Source: Malus domestica (taxonomy: Eukaryota > Streptophyta > Magnoliopsida > Rosales > Rosaceae). Taken from it: a stretch of 64,000 nt of DNA. The position numbers and the translations under genes are program-made. The stretch covers positions 3,488,501-3,552,500 of the forward strand of contig NC_091670.1 of the NCBI RefSeq assembly GCF_042453785.1. Reading direction: 5' to 3'. Below the pieces are notes generated by a model. The model ran no database searches. It saw nothing but the letters and a program-made list of their open reading frames with translations, and had not been told where the DNA came from. Numbering within the stretch: the first letter of the stretch is position 1; each line of letters starts with the position of its first letter. Shown piece by piece: positions 22,075-34,637 of the stretch.

Positions 22075-22626
22075 GCCCCAACCCCGATATTCTTAAATAC
22101 CAGGATAAGCACGTGCTGGCCGATAGCTGAGGGTGACAAAGCCTTTTTAAACATGCATACAATAAGATAGGTAATTAGAAAGAAATAAGATAGGTAATTA
22201 GAAAGAAATATGTTGATGCGGAAACATGTTCAGAGCATACAACTAATCAAGGAATATATGAAGGTGAAAAGACTCGAAGATACCTACGCAAAGGTGCCCT
22301 GACGCCGGAATCGAACATCTCGCTTCTAACTCCTGAGGGGGAGCAAAAACCAAAGGGTGAGTGGATCATAATTCATACTAATGCTAATAATACGAAAACC
22401 AATTCCTATATTAACATATTAATCCCCTGTTTTGAAAACGTATATTATACCACATATAGGTTTTCTAAAACTCTAGCATGCATGAAATGTTTGTAGCCGT
22501 AAAATCATCTCTAAAAATGATATCAAAACGCCCAAAGGCAAATCCATAAATCATAACAATACTGTACTCTCTAGCGGTATCATAGTCGCCCAAAGGCGGT
22601 ACCTGTCAATCACCCAAAGGTGAAGC

Positions 22627-23283
22627 TGTTGTACTTTTATGCGCAAACGGAAGCAAGTTATAACAAAGTACCCATATCAATGTCGTAGGTGAAAGCCAAA
22701 ACAAACAATCTCAAACTAACACAAGAGATTTAGGTGGTCCGGCGTAAAGTCTACATCCACGAGCGAAGCACGACAAGAAATTTCACTAAACAAACGAAGA
22801 TTACAAAAGTGTTTAAAACTCTCACAACCCAAATCCCACAAATTACAAACCTTAAACCAACGAGTAGAGAATCTAAAACAAACGAAGTGGTGTCTCCCAA
22901 ATTGCTCTCTAACCCTCAAACTCACAAATTGACTCTCACAAAATTGTCACACGAATGAGCCACGAATTTGCCACACTCATGACTCCAAACAGTGACCTCC
23001 ACCCAAAACCAAAATAGAGAAAAGCTCTCTAAACCATGATGAGGCACACAAAATACACTAACCCTAAGGTCCTATTTATAGTGCATAGGACTTAGGTTAC
23101 AATAATAATGCTAATAGGAAGTAAATCCAAATTCTAATCAAATAGGTAATTAACAAAAAATCTCCCCACCAAGGAAACCAACTAAGAAGTCAAAATCCAA
23201 ACTCATATAGGACACCAAAATCAAATAGGTAACACAAATCTAATTTTTTGCATCATCCTAATTTTGAGCCGTAAAACCCAACA
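22627..23283 (-). mobile_element. Nested solo LTR, 657 bp
   Basis: On the minus strand it begins TGTTGGGTTTTACGG and ends AAAAGTACAACA. The flanks are GAAGC and GAAGT (22622-22626, 23284-23288), a 5-base TSD with one change. The host LTR reads continuously when it is removed (ggtgaagttgtacgacac). A minus-strand TATA, CTATAAATAGG, lies near 23078. Confidence 0.72.
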
Positions 23284-23684
23284 GAAGTTGTACGACACTG
23301 GGTTATGCTGGTGAAGAAACATGGTAGGCCCCATGACCCGAAGGTGAAGCTATACGACTCTGGGTTATGCCAGAGAAGAAATATATCTATATATAGCATA
23401 ACACACCAACACTAACCGTGGCTAGTGAAGCTGTCCGACACTGGTTTCGCCAATGAAGTTGGGGTATAACATAAGTACCATCAACTGTGTCCTATGGCCA
23501 TAGACTATACCGATGTTATGTGTATGTGTCGTATGATAACCCACTAGACAATCACTTAAAACATAACTCAGAAACTCATGCCAAAACACCAGAGCTCAAA
23601 AGCTAAATACCTCGTCAAATAAATCCATGTTAATTCATATTCGTAAATCCATCGAATTTCATACGTATAAACCAATAGTTCATA

Positions 23685-23891
23685 GGGAGTTTTAACGAAA
23701 AGTCAGCGATACTATTCACTTTAACGAAAAACCACATTTTTACACTAAAATGTCAAACATAGTACTATTCACTTTAACGAAAAACCACATTTTTACACTA
23801 AAATGTCAAACATAGTACTATTCACTTTACCCTTTATTTTGTCTTTATCGTTAAAACTCAAAGTTTTCAAGTCCTTTTCATTAATTTTCCT
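23685..23891. mobile_element. Mutator-like MITE, 207 bp
   Basis: A perfect 9-base TSD TAGTTCATA (23676-23684, 23892-23900). The ends GGGAGTTTTAACGAAAAG and, inverted, AGGAAAATTAATGAAAAG form degenerate TIRs. It contains a direct duplication of about 60 bases starting atactattcactttaacg. Confidence 0.75.
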
Positions 23892-24116
23892 TAGTTCATA
23901 ACCTTTAGAAAATTGTAATTTCGATAAAGCATAAATAATTCATAAAGCAATTTAAATAAATCATAAATTCTCCGTAAACCAAAAATATGAAAATCCGTAA
24001 AACATACTTTAAAACATGCTCAAATTATGAAATAAGATACGCATGCAATCCTAAGATTTATAAATTATTCATTTGAGTAGGGGTCCACTCACTGGTAATA
24101 CAAGTTTAATCCATAA

Positions 24117-25097
24117 GAGAATCCTAATTTGGGGCTATAAAAAAGAATCTCTCCCAATAAAGGGCTATATGTCTTTCGGGCTCTATATGTTATTATGTAG
24201 TAATTTGATTACACAGTAAATTTATTATCATCTTTTCTTTAAACTTGATTTTTTGATGTGATATCTTAAATTTTAATTTATGAACTTTTTAATCTAAAAA
24301 TATTCAAATTCTAACAACGTTAGATTTCATCACTTATGCACCGTTATAGGTTCTCTTATCTCAATCGCATCAGTTGGTTTGTTTCTATGAAATCAGACAA
24401 GATAAGATTTCGTTTCATAGCAATCATTAATTTTGATTATCTTATCTCAATCTCATATGTTGGCTTGTTTCTATGAAATCAAACAAGATAAAATTTAATT
24501 TGATAACAATTATTGGTTTATTTCTCTGATTGACACATTCTCCTAAATCAAACAAGATTTTCATTTCATAACAATCATTGGATTGGATTATCTTATCACA
24601 ACTTAGTTATGTTATTTGTTTATTTTTTCGGTTTAGGTCTCTAAACTACCAATGTTAAATTTCATCAATTTTTTTTTATAAATTTTTCATTTTAGAATAT
24701 CAAACACGAAGCACAACATTTTTTTCTAATTAATAACACAAAAAATAATCGTTGTTTGTATATGTTTTCTTAATCAAACAAACAGTTGAAAATAAACTCT
24801 TAAAATCCTAAACAGTTGAAAAATAAAACTTTAAAATCATGTTTTGAAATTAAAAATGGGGCTCACCCATTTCTAAACTTAAAAAACAAAATCAAATACT
24901 AAGACTGGGCCCTCAATTTGGTGTGGTCCTCTACTTTTTAGGGCTAGATGTAACCTAACTTCTTGCTACTCAATGATTGAAGTTGCTAGCCGTTGTTGTG
25001 GATGTAGCCCCATTTTCCGGCATTGGGAGTGAAATTTTTAATTAGAGCTACAAATGCGGTAACCTCAAGGAGGGTAAAGCCCCCATTGGGGATGCTC
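24117..25097. mobile_element. PIF/Harbinger-like MITE, 981 bp
   Basis: A 3-base TSD TAA (24114-24116, 25098-25100). The left end GAGAATCCTAATTTGGGGCT resembles the inverted right end GAGCATCCCCAATGGGGGCT. Inside at 24345-24610 are two to three imperfect copies of a roughly 95-base unit around gtttctatgaaatcaaacaag. No transposase. Confidence 0.62.
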
Positions 25098-25863
25098 TAA
25101 CAGGTGCCTCAATCCCAGTTTGTAATCCTTAATATTGCACCTGATTTCCTGAAGATTTGGTGAAGGTTGACGAAAACGGTTGCAGTCGCCCTTAAAGTTA
25201 ACGGTGATCGTCGTACTCCACTGCTGCCATCACCGAAACTGCAGAGAAATACCCAGGAATAAACAGGGCTCAAATGAGCTAATTTTCAATCCAGTTACAT
25301 ATAAATGTTTAGGAATTTTTACCTAAACACCCATACAAGCATCAGTGGGTCAAATCCTCTCGGATTCGCCAGGCAAAGACCATGTAAGGTCACTGGACAT
25401 GAAGAACAGAGGTTAGAAACCCCATTTCACTGGACACGAATTTCTCACAAAGGAGCTCCTGGGTATTACCTAAGTACCAAGTATCGAAAATCTGGGATAG
25501 GTTGACCTATAAACGCTTCGCAGTTCAACGTGATAAACTCGATGTATTCTCGGGAGTTGCACAGAAACTACCCAAGGTTAAAATCTTCAAATTTCAAACT
25601 AAAAATCAAGATTCCAAGTACGAACTCCTTACCTGGAAACCGTTGAAGACGATCATGAGCTCGATTAAGTCTAAATCCCTCAAGATTGAACTCAAATTCG
25701 TCGGAATGCTTCGGTGTGGTGAGCTTGTACTTAACCCAACATAGATCCTCACATACAAGGGCAGCATGTTGCTCACCAAGCTCCACATATTGTGATTTCG
25801 GTAATTTGGGGGACGAATTTGGCTTAGATGATGAAGATGATGGTGATTGGCACTCCGCCTAGG

Positions 25864-25898
<35 letters not shown>

Positions 25899-26289
25899 AG
25901 GCGAGAAGGAAGAGTGATGATCTAGACAGAGATCACGGGAGTGGGAAGAAAAACAATGGGCCGGTTTACAAACACCACACAGTGGTGGGTCCCACACCTG
26001 AATTTTTAAAACGGGTTGTTAATATGTTACAGGCAAAAGGGCAAATAGGTTAAAGGGGAAAGGGAAAAGGGGAAAGGGCAGCAAGGTCAAAGGCAAATAG
26101 ACTAGACACCGAGAGGAGCGAAACCACGTCAATGATATGGGCAAAAAGGGAAAAATCGTAGGCAATGTCTTAAATGCTGATAATATCGGCGATATTTCAT
26201 CGATATTATCGGTTTTTCGCAGGACCGATATTTTAATGGTTATCCAATTGGTTTTCGTCAAATATATCATGATATTATCAATAATATCG

Positions 26290-26400
26290 CAATATTGTCG
26301 ATATTATCGCGAAATTTTGGAACTGTGCAAATCAAATATGAACGCCGGAGCTAATTATCGCGAAATTTCGGAACTGTGCAAATCAAATATGAACGCCGGA
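26290..26400. repeat. Direct duplication of about 48 bases
   Basis: Two tandem copies of atcgcgaaatt(t)cggaactgtgc plus aaatcaaatatgaacgccgg in the left part of the hAT element. Confidence 0.7.
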
Positions 26401-26990
26401 GCTTTTATAGCTCCGGCCGACTGTAAAAGAGCCCCCTAGACTCCGATCTAGGTATCAAAATGAAATAGAAGACGAGATGAACGTTTTTATAACGTCCGTT
26501 TGCTGTGAAACGGTCGGAGGTGTTCGGAAAGTTCGTCGACACCCACGGCCTCTCCGGAGATGGGTGTGCCTATTCCCGAGCCGATTTCATCCCAAAAACC
26601 TTGCAAAAACACGAGATAGAACTTCAATTTCACATCTAAGCTTCGATCTAGAACAAAAAAAAAAGAAAAAACCGAAGCTTACCTAACCGGAGAAATTGAA
26701 GAAACTCGCCGGAGCAGGTGCGATGGTGTGCGTGTGGGTCTCGGTGCAGAGAGAAAGGAGAGAGAGGAGCAGAAGTCCGTGGTGTGTGTGTGGGAGAAGG
26801 GAGAAGAGAGATCGAGAGATCTCTATATGTGTGTGTGGAAGTGGAGAATGGAGAGAATAGAGAAGGATCAAGAGAGAGAGACAGAGGTCTCTGTGTGTCT
26901 GCGTGTGTGATGTTTGTGTGCACGCATTGTGTGCGTGTGTGGTTGCATGCATTGTGTGTGTGTGTGTGGTTCCTCCTGTCAGGACTCAAG
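26400..26990. other. TGACACGCC-family LTR fragment inside the hAT element
   Basis: Contains gccgactgtaaaagagccc and gactccgatctaggtat, matching gccgactgcaaacatggacc and ggtccgatctaggtat at 43420-43460. It continues into GA-rich then TG-rich simple sequence (26745-26970). The ORFs on both strands over it are low-complexity artefacts. Confidence 0.5.
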
Positions 26991-27370
26991 ACTCACTCAT
27001 GAACTTCTGACAACTTTTACAATTATTTTGACAATTTCAGACCAGGGACAAAAATAATGGTGATTTCTTTGAAAAGAATCTAAATAATTCAAAGTGCAGA
27101 CAACTTTTACAATTATAACTTGTACAATTTCAGACCATGGATGGTGGTTTCATTCAAAACCGTGTGCCACTGTGATATTCTTTGAAGATGTGGAGTATCA
27201 GAGCCATTCAGAGCATTTTCGTTTCTTCTTCTTCCCTTACCCCTTTCAAAGCCATTTCAGATCCATTCTAGAGCTTAAACACAAAGGGTTCCATATTTAA
27301 AGTAAGTTTACAAACTTATATTTATATTATTGTAATTTATACAACAACAAAAAAATTGGTGTGGACTCGT

Positions 27371-27612
27371 ATGTTAATTTTTTTAAGTAATTAATATTTG
27401 CATGTTAGTTTTTGTAAGTAATTAAGTAATGTTAACAATTACATGTTAATTTTTTTAAGTAATTAATACTTGCATGTTAGTTTTTGTAAGTAATTAAGTA
27501 ATGTTAGCAATTACATGTTAATTTTTTTAAGTAATTAATACTTGCATGTTAGTTCTTGTAAGTAATTAAGTAATGTTAACAATTACATGTTAATTTTTTT
27601 AAGTAATGAAGT
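27371..27612. repeat. 72-base tandem repeat, about 3.3 copies
   Basis: Units start at 27371, 27443, 27515 and 27587 with atgttaatttttttaagtaa, followed by tgcatgttagtttttgtaag. An AT-rich stretch with repeated attattcattaatattagg follows to about 27850. Confidence 0.8.
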
Positions 27613-28031
27613 AATGTTGTATAATTATTCCCTAGGATAATTTTAATATGTTTAATGTTATTTATTATTTTATTAATATTAGGTTTTATTATCAAATTGG
27701 ATTATTATTCATTAATATTAGGTTTTTTTTTATTATCAAATTGAATTATTATTAAATTAGATTATTATCAAATTGGATTATTATTCATCACTATGTTTTA
27801 TATTAGGATTATTTTTTTATCTTATTATTCATTAATATTAGGTTTTATTATTCCATATTATTTTTATAATTACTTAAATTTTTACAATCATTTTCTTTAC
27901 TTCGTATTTAATTCTTCTGTAGAATAACTTTATTATTTAGGTTCTCTTATATAACCGTCATCACTACTATATTTTTTTGCCAAAAAATAATTGTCTAATT
28001 TTCATGAAAAATAAATATAGGTACGTTTAAG

Positions 28032-31000
28032 ATGTCCAGTGGAGTTACTAAACATGATTCAGCTTGGGAACAGGGAGACCCAATAGACGAAAACAAACAT
28101 GGCACAATTTGCAAATATTGTGGTCGGGTAATGAAGAGTGGCGGAGTGACACGACTTAAGTACCATCTTAGTGGATTAGATCCAGCAAAAAATATCCAAC
28201 GATGCGATAATGTCCCCCCATAAGTGAAGACATTCATCAGCACATTATTAAAAAATAAAAAATAGCAGAAGGAAAAGATAACATATGGAATGGAAAATAT
28301 TCGAGCTGGGCTACGAGGAGAAGTCATTGGCCAAGCGGTTGACAGTGATGATGATGACGATGAGGACGAATGTGATGATGACATGGGACCTGAAGAACGA
28401 CGCAGTTTGAAACAAGCATTACGTGCCTCCAAACAGTTAGCATGGGAAAGAGAACACCTTCATAAAATTCCTAATAGAGCACAAGGTTCCGGGACAAGTG
28501 GTAGTGCACAAATGAGACGGGGAGGCAGTCTTAGAGAATCACAACCAACACCACCAATAGCCCCAAGTTTATATAAGTCATCCAAAGCACGTCAAAAGAG
28601 TGTTTGGAGTTATTTCACTGGAGGTAATGTGAAGGAGGGAATGGGGCGTCTAATTAGCAAGTTCTTTATCTATGAAAATGTCCCTGCTGAGAAAGTATCA
28701 TCACATCATTTCAAAAATATGGTAGTGGGATGTCAACAGGCCGGTGTTGGAGTACAACCTCCCACTCCCTATGAGATAAGAAACAAATATTTGGATATGG
28801 AGTATAAAGACATTGGCGAGTATGTTAACAAGTTGAGGTCAAAATGGGAAACTAATGGTTGCACAATTATGTGTGACAGATAGACTGGCCCGACCAAATT
28901 GTCTATCATAAACTTCATGGTATACTCCAAGGGAAAAACAATTTTTTTTAAGTCTGTTGATGCTTCAGACCATATAAAGAACTACAAATATATTTACAAA
29001 TTATTGAGGGATGTAATCATGGAGGTGGGAGAGCATAATATTGTCCAAGTCGTGACCGACAACGATTCTGCATTTGTCAAAGCTGGAAAAAAGTTAATGA
29101 AGCATCATAATGTGTTTTAGACATCATGTGCGGCACATTGTATTGATCTCATGTTTGAGGCAATGGGGAAGAGAGAGAATGTTGTTACTGTAGTAAAAAG
29201 AGCTAGAACGATCACAAATTATATTTACAATCACAGTTGGTTGTTGGCAAAGATGCGTGAATTTTGCAAAGGAGAAATTATTCATCCAGCTACCACTCGA
29301 TTCGCCACCAATTATATTGCATTAGACATCCTACTTAAGAAGAAAGCATGGTTGAAGCAACTATTCACTAGTGACGATTGAGCCAACCACAATTTTAGCC
29401 GCTCAAATGCAGGTCGTATGGTGGAAAGTATAGTGCTTGATCATGCTTTTTGGACTCAATCAGAACATGTGTGCCAAGTGTTTGAACCTCTTTACAAAGT
29501 TTTACGAATCGTTGACACAAAAGTGTATCCTACTATGGGGGTAATATATGAGTTGATACGTCTAGTGAATGATGAATTGGAAAGAAAAAAAGGTGCAAGG
29601 TGGGCCATAAAGATAATTGAAGACCGATGGTGTAAAACATTATACCACGATTTGCATGCAGTAGGTATAAATTATGTCATAATTTGCAATTCATTTCTTT
29701 AGTTGCATAAGTATTATTTCTCTTATTAGAGTATGTGTTTCTTTGAATAGCATATTGTTTGAATCCTCGGTACCAATACAGACCCGGTATTGGAGACGAT
29801 GGTACCCTTATATGTGTTGTACATAATGTATACTCTAAATTAGACCCTGCATCACCAGCAGTTGGCCAATTTGGAAATGAGGTACACAATTATTTAAATT
29901 ATAATAATTACTTTGTTGGATTAAACTAACACGATTTATTGAATTCAGCTAACATGGTTTAAAGATGCAAGAAGAACTTTTGGAGAACTAACATCAGTTG
30001 CTGCTCGAACAAAAATGTCTCCTAGTGAATGTAAACATATTTCATGATAAATTTATAATAGAATTTGTTGGAGTTATTAGGCTTATCAACATTGTTTTTC
30101 ATTGTAACTAAATGGTGGATCATGTATGGGACCGATGTACCAACTGTGAGAAAGTTAGCAATCAAAGTATTATCACAAACAGCTTCCTCATCTACTTGTG
30201 AAAGAAATTGGAGCACATTTGCACTCATACACACAAAGCAAAGAAATAGGTTGGCTCATAGTAGGTTGGAAAAATTAGTTTATTGCTACTACAACATGAA
30301 GCTTCAAATTCGAGATAAGGAAGCAGAAATAGATCATGTCGACCGTGGTGACCCACTAGATGTGTTTGATATTGTTGCTGAAGATGATGATACAGAGGGT
30401 AACCAACTTTATCAATGGATTAGACCTCTTCATTTAGATGATGATGAAGGCAACCCAGCTCCTAGAGTTGCTGAAGAAGCACGTAATGAAGGGATAAATG
30501 TAGAAAGAATATTAGCGGAGGAGGTGAGATCTAGCAGCGCTGACTCTTTGGAAGAACTTTTGCGCCCAAGACCAAGAAACACTTGAATTCCACCTTCTTC
30601 CAATCCTACACAACCACAACATTGTGCTGATACTAATGATAGCTTTAGTACAAGATCAGGAGGAGACTCACCTACCACCGGAGGTAGGAATGATGAAGGA
30701 TATAGTGGAGCTGGAGGTAAAGGTGGTGGATATGGAAACTATGTTGAACCACCTCCCGGATTTATGAGCCCCTTCACTGGTGAGGCAAACTTCACGCATG
30801 TAACACAGGATGAGGACCATGGCAGTAGGCGAGCAGGACCAGGAATTGGTGCCATAGGTAAGGACTATACTCGTAGAGAAAGAGGTAATGGGATTTTGTC
30901 AAGTCAAAAAGATGACTCGTTATCTATAACTCGGACTCTATTGGATTGGGAAGTAGTAACTATGGTTATACTCATAACCAACCATTTCCCTACCCTTCAT

Positions 31001-31176
31001 ATCTCATTCCTGTTGGGATGGAATCGAGTGACTCATGGAAACAATCCGAGACTCAATCTTCAAATGATTTTGCTTATGGACAAGGTCAACCAATCTCGGA
31101 TCCATATGAGTGGGATGTTAACAATTACATACAAAACTATTTTGGGGATTTATCATTTGATAACTACTCTTCATAA
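28032..31176 (+). pseudogene. hAT transposase (BED finger, DUF659, hAT dimerisation)
   Basis: Starts MSSGVTKHDSAWEQGD. A BED-type zinc finger follows, with CKYCGRVMKSGGVTRLKYH (28110-28166). An acidic run of Asp/Glu sits at 28340-28385. The catalytic-core region reads VVTDNDSAF (29050-29076) and CAAHCIDLMFEAMG (29130-29170). The C-terminal dimerisation motif LAIKVLSQTASSSTCERNW spans 30150-30206. A Gly/Ser/Pro-rich tail ends at a stop at 31176. The frame is broken by stops at 28220, 28881, 29118, 29379 and 29700 and by frame changes near 28265 and 30930. Bases 29690-30060 contain little coding match and may include intron sequence. It is inactive as written. Confidence 0.8.
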
Positions 31177-31642
31177 TACACTCACTATACACATAGAGAT
31201 GATAAAGATAGTGAAAATTTTGAACCTCATAGGAACTCTATGTGGTACTAAGTCACTCATGTATTTTACCATGAAATGTATAAAGTGTAAAATATTGTAC
31301 TAATTCATTATATATAAATGATTATGGTGTGTTTAAACTTCTTTCATTTATTACTACATATTTTCTACACTTACAATGTTTGCCAGCTCGCTATATAATC
31401 AACTTGATAATGTTAAATCCATCATGCAATGCATTTCCTTCCAATTTTTTGTGATAAACTAATAGATAATTGACTAAATAAACATCCTGCAAAGTTTCAA
31501 TAAAAATTTTCAAGTTTTTCTTACAATTTCCGTGGTTTCTATATTATTTTTATCGATATCGATATTATCCCGATATTTCCATCGATATTTCCGTGTTTTC
31601 AGACTACCGATATTTCCGATAGTATCGATATTTAATACCTTG

Positions 31643-32251
31643 GTGGTAGGGGAGGAGATTGGGGACCGAACTGTAAAAATATTTCACCTTCTAATTTCTC
31701 CATGCGTTTACCAACATAATGAAAAGAAAAAGAAAATTGTAAATTTCCTTTAAAATTTATAATCAAATGCCAAAAAAAATAATGTAAATTTCTTCATATT
31801 ATCTAGACAACTTTAATAATATTTTTTCGTCAATAACTTTAATAATTACTCAACTAAAAATAATTAGTGGATATATGAAGGGCCATTTGGGATTGCTGAT
31901 AGAGAATTAGAAGTGCCTTCTGTAACTAAAAGTACTTATGACCATGTACGACTATTAGGAAGTACTTGGATTTGAATGAAAATTCTGACATGTTTATACT
32001 ATAAAAACACTTTTCGCAAAAATGCTTATGACCAGAAATACTTCTTACAAAAGCAGTACCCATTAAACGAATCTTAAGTTACATGGTTATACTTTGAAGT
32101 TGTGGAAGCTTGCATTGCATTGACATGGAAACATCTCATGCAGTTGGTTGTAGATGGAACACAAATATACATCAAATTTGTCCATTGCAGAAAATATATA
32201 CAGAGTGTATATATAAAGCTAGCTAGCACAATATTTCACTTTCACCAAAAA

Positions 32252-32309
<58 letters not shown>

Positions 32310-32342
32310 CACTTCAACAATAGTCATCAGTACTTTTTATAT
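31643..32342. other. Intergenic, with probable small MITE
   Basis: Bases 31880-32080 start with gggccatttgggattgctgat and end agcagtacccattaaacga, which are partly inverted-complementary and look like a degenerate MITE. A (TA)n microsatellite of about 50 bases follows at 32262-32306. No gene. Confidence 0.4.
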
Positions 32343-32737
32343 ATTTTGACGTCTTTCCAACGTGATTCCATGTAGTAGCTTATGTTAGCCGGTGCAGCAT
32401 GAACTCCACATTTGAAGTAAACAAATCTCCTGGCCCTTGATCCTTCACCCAAAATTTCTGGACTCCGTCAATGAAAACAATCACGCTCCCTCCGTCAACG
32501 TCATGGATTATGTTAAGTTTGCATCTCGTGTCGTAAAGATTTGTAGCCACCAAATCTCGACTATAATACCTCATGCCGCCGTTATATATTCTTAGGATTG
32601 TAGCCGTAGCACCCTTAGCTGCTCCATGGAGCTGTGCAACTGTAGCACCAGAGGTTGCATTTGGCACAAATCCATACCCTTCAAATTGCCATATTCCCGA
32701 TGAGTAGTCAAGTCCCTCCATAAAACTTAGCTCTAGC
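32343..32737 (-). pseudogene. Citrate-binding-like pseudogene, exon 2
   Basis: Translation from YSSGIWQFEGYGFVPNATSG to VIVFIDGVQKFWVKDQGPGD parallels exon 2 of the intact gene at 55148-55531. After GDL the frame shifts; the remaining homology (FKCGV, then MESRWKD, to about 32345) lies in another frame. A possible acceptor AG|GGACTTGAC precedes it. Together with the interrupted exon 1 it forms a dead paralogue of the alginate-lyase-2/citrate-binding family. Confidence 0.75.
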
Positions 32738-32872
32738 TGATGATTGCTTTTTCTTCAGACGATATATGGACCTGGACCACCCATTCTAGAAGCGTTTTAC
32801 ATAAAACGTATACAAAGTTTAGCAAAAAGCACAAACAAATTTGTATACGTACTTATACAGAAGCATTTTATA

Positions 32873-32916
<44 letters not shown>

Positions 32917-33268
32917 TGTGGACCATATAAGTCAACCTGATCAATAGTTTATATTCACTGTCTAAATGTAAAATCACACATTTGATAAAATTTAACATGA
33001 TCAATGACTAAGATCCATATTTTGAATAAGTAATTCTTTCTCACGGTATATATAGAGTAATGTTCTCTCTAATCGAATCATCTAACGACGTAAGAGTATT
33101 CATAATACGTCTATAAGACAAGGGTATTCTATTAGACAGTCTGACAACATAAGAGACTTATCCGGTAAACTCTGACCCTGAACAACATATTCAGTGAAAA
33201 ATCATCTTAATAAAATCCATCATATATGAACATAAACATTTATTAGTAGGATTATGGGGCTTGTCATA
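32738..33268. other. Intron/intergenic with (AT)n microsatellite
   Basis: Lies between the two pseudogene exons. It has an (AT)n tract of about 38 bases at 32876-32913. The intact paralogue's intron is only about 96 bases, so this interval has expanded. Confidence 0.45.
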
Positions 33269-34165
33269 TATTGCAGGCTGGGAGGCGTACCCGTATGCGA
33301 ACTTCCGTACGTGGCTGGGTTTGGCTATTAGGGTCATGGGGCTCGTCATCAGCATAGACTAGGGATGGGCAAAATACCCATGGATATGGGTAACCACGGT
33401 TACCCGCCCATTTAAAGTTGATGGTTATGGTTATGGGTAACCGTTTAGACAAATAAACGGTTATGGGTATAACCGTTTATCCATAAAATTTAAATGGCCG
33501 GTTATGGGTATTATCCGCGGTTATAACGGATATCCATCGGTTATGGGTAATATTCATGGTTATAACGGGTATCCATTTACCCATTTAATTTAATATATGA
33601 AAAATTTTAAAAAAATTAAATCGGATATGAAATTTGATTTTACCCCAACGACGACATTCAATTCCATTCAATTCATATAAACTTCTCATATAATGCAGGC
33701 ATATTGTATACAAGTACATTTCGCGACATCATTTAAGTTACTCAAAATTATGTCACTTTATCAAAAGAAATTCTCACTTTATCAAAAAAAATTATGACAA
33801 ATTTTTCTTTTGTAATTTTCAAATTGTTAAAAAAAAATAATGTAGACGGGCGAAAAAAAAGGTAAATGGGTAAAAAAAGGATAAACGGGCGAAAAAATAG
33901 GTAAACGGGTAAATGGTTATGGTTATGGTTAAATGGGTAAATGGTTATTGGTAAATGGGTACACGGTTATGGGTATGAATAATCGTTTATAAACGGTTAT
34001 GGTTATGGGTATAACCATTTATGTAATTACCCAACAGGTAAACGGTTATGCGGGTATGAACATAAACGGTTATGGGTAAAATAACCGCGGTTACCCGCCC
34101 GCATAACCATTGCCCATCCCTAGCATAGACCCACATACGCCTTACTCCGTTGTCCCTTTACTCCA
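33269..34165 (-). pseudogene. Citrate-binding-like pseudogene, exon 1 split by hAT element
   Basis: On the minus strand, NGVRRMW lies just right of 34122 and continues after the insert as VYADDEPHDPNSQTQPRTEV (33300-33359). It aligns with DGVRSFWIYNHDKPFKADST and RPRSELRI of the intact gene. The insertion falls between the Trp and Val-Tyr codons. Upstream of NGVRRMW the sequence is LINE-like, so the rest of exon 1 is missing. Confidence 0.7.
33360..34122. mobile_element. Non-autonomous hAT element, 763 bp
   Basis: A perfect 8-base TSD GCATAGAC (33352-33359, 34123-34130) and perfect 13-base TIRs TAGGGATGGGCAA. The subterminal regions are packed with ggttatgggta-type repeats. No transposase is encoded. 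It disrupts exon 1 of the citrate-binding-like pseudogene. Confidence 0.9.
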
Positions 34166-34247
34166 TTTATCCAACAAAATTTTTATCGTATTACCATTTC
34201 CAATTCGCCATAGTAGCTTATGCAAAAGTTTAGCCCCCTTCAAGAAT
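34150..34247 (-). pseudogene. LINE ORF2 C-terminal fragment, part 2
   Basis: Minus-strand frames give KLLHK, LLWRIGNGNTIKI and DKWSKG. This is the zinc-binding reverse-transcriptase tail common in plant L1-type LINEs. It continues the fragment at 47414-47620 when the Copia element between them is removed. Confidence 0.6.
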
Positions 34248-34637
34248 TGTTGAATTATAAGTCTATAGCTGATTAGGAATAAATCTTAGTATGAATATAT
34301 GTATGCACTTGCGTTAAAATACCAAGTGATAAGTTGTATGGTTGTAAGGCAAGAATTGCCATGTGTTGCAATCCTACCAACTAGCTAGATGAAGGGTCAA
34401 GATTGGTTTGTAATCAGAAGAGCATCCAATGTGGTCCTAACGATTATATTCCTCCTGCACGTTTTGTGTGCTGTATGAGAGACTGAAAACCTTAATGAAA
34501 AATATGATTGCTTCTCTGTGACCTGCAGAGAGCATTAACATTCCTTTTGTGAGCTTTCCATTTTCTAACGTTCTTTTCTTCCTTATCTCATCTTCCATTC
34601 TTCCGCAATGTACCAGAAGAATCTCAGAATCACAATA
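34248..34637 (+). repeat. Copia left LTR
   Basis: 390 bases, TGTTGAATTATAAG to AATCACAATA; the final CA has decayed to TA. It is clearly alignable with the right LTR with scattered substitutions. Confidence 0.88.

Larger units (their letters stand above)
22069..26031 (+). mobile_element. TGACACGCC-family solo LTR with three nested elements
   Basis: Begins TGACACGCCCCAACCCCG and ends AATATGTTACA, flanked by a perfect TSD GGCAA (22064-22068 and 26032-26036). Nested inside are a solo LTR (22627-23283), a Mutator-like MITE (23685-23891) and a Harbinger-like MITE (24117-25097). Removing them leaves about 2.1 kb, similar to the nested-corrected copy at 35862. It also holds a (GA)n run near 25866-25893. 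No protein is encoded. Confidence 0.78.
26163..31642 (+). mobile_element. Degenerate hAT transposon, 5.5 kb
   Basis: The ends are related: CAATGTCTTAAATGC on the left and CAAGGTATTAAATAT as the complement of the right. Both are followed by gatAtcga-type subterminal repeats, dense at 26180-26310 and 31545-31635. The flanks ATCGTAGG and GTGGTAGG (26155-26162, 31643-31650) agree at 6 of 8 bases, consistent with a decayed hAT TSD. It encodes the transposase relic at 28032-31176. Confidence 0.72.

Noticed and set aside
26648..27002. His/Thr- and Arg/Glu-rich ORFs on both strands
   Set aside because: They are translations of GA- and TG-rich simple sequence in an LTR fragment.
32102..32947. ORFs ending in alternating Ile-Tyr
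   Set aside because: They are translations of (TA)n microsatellites.
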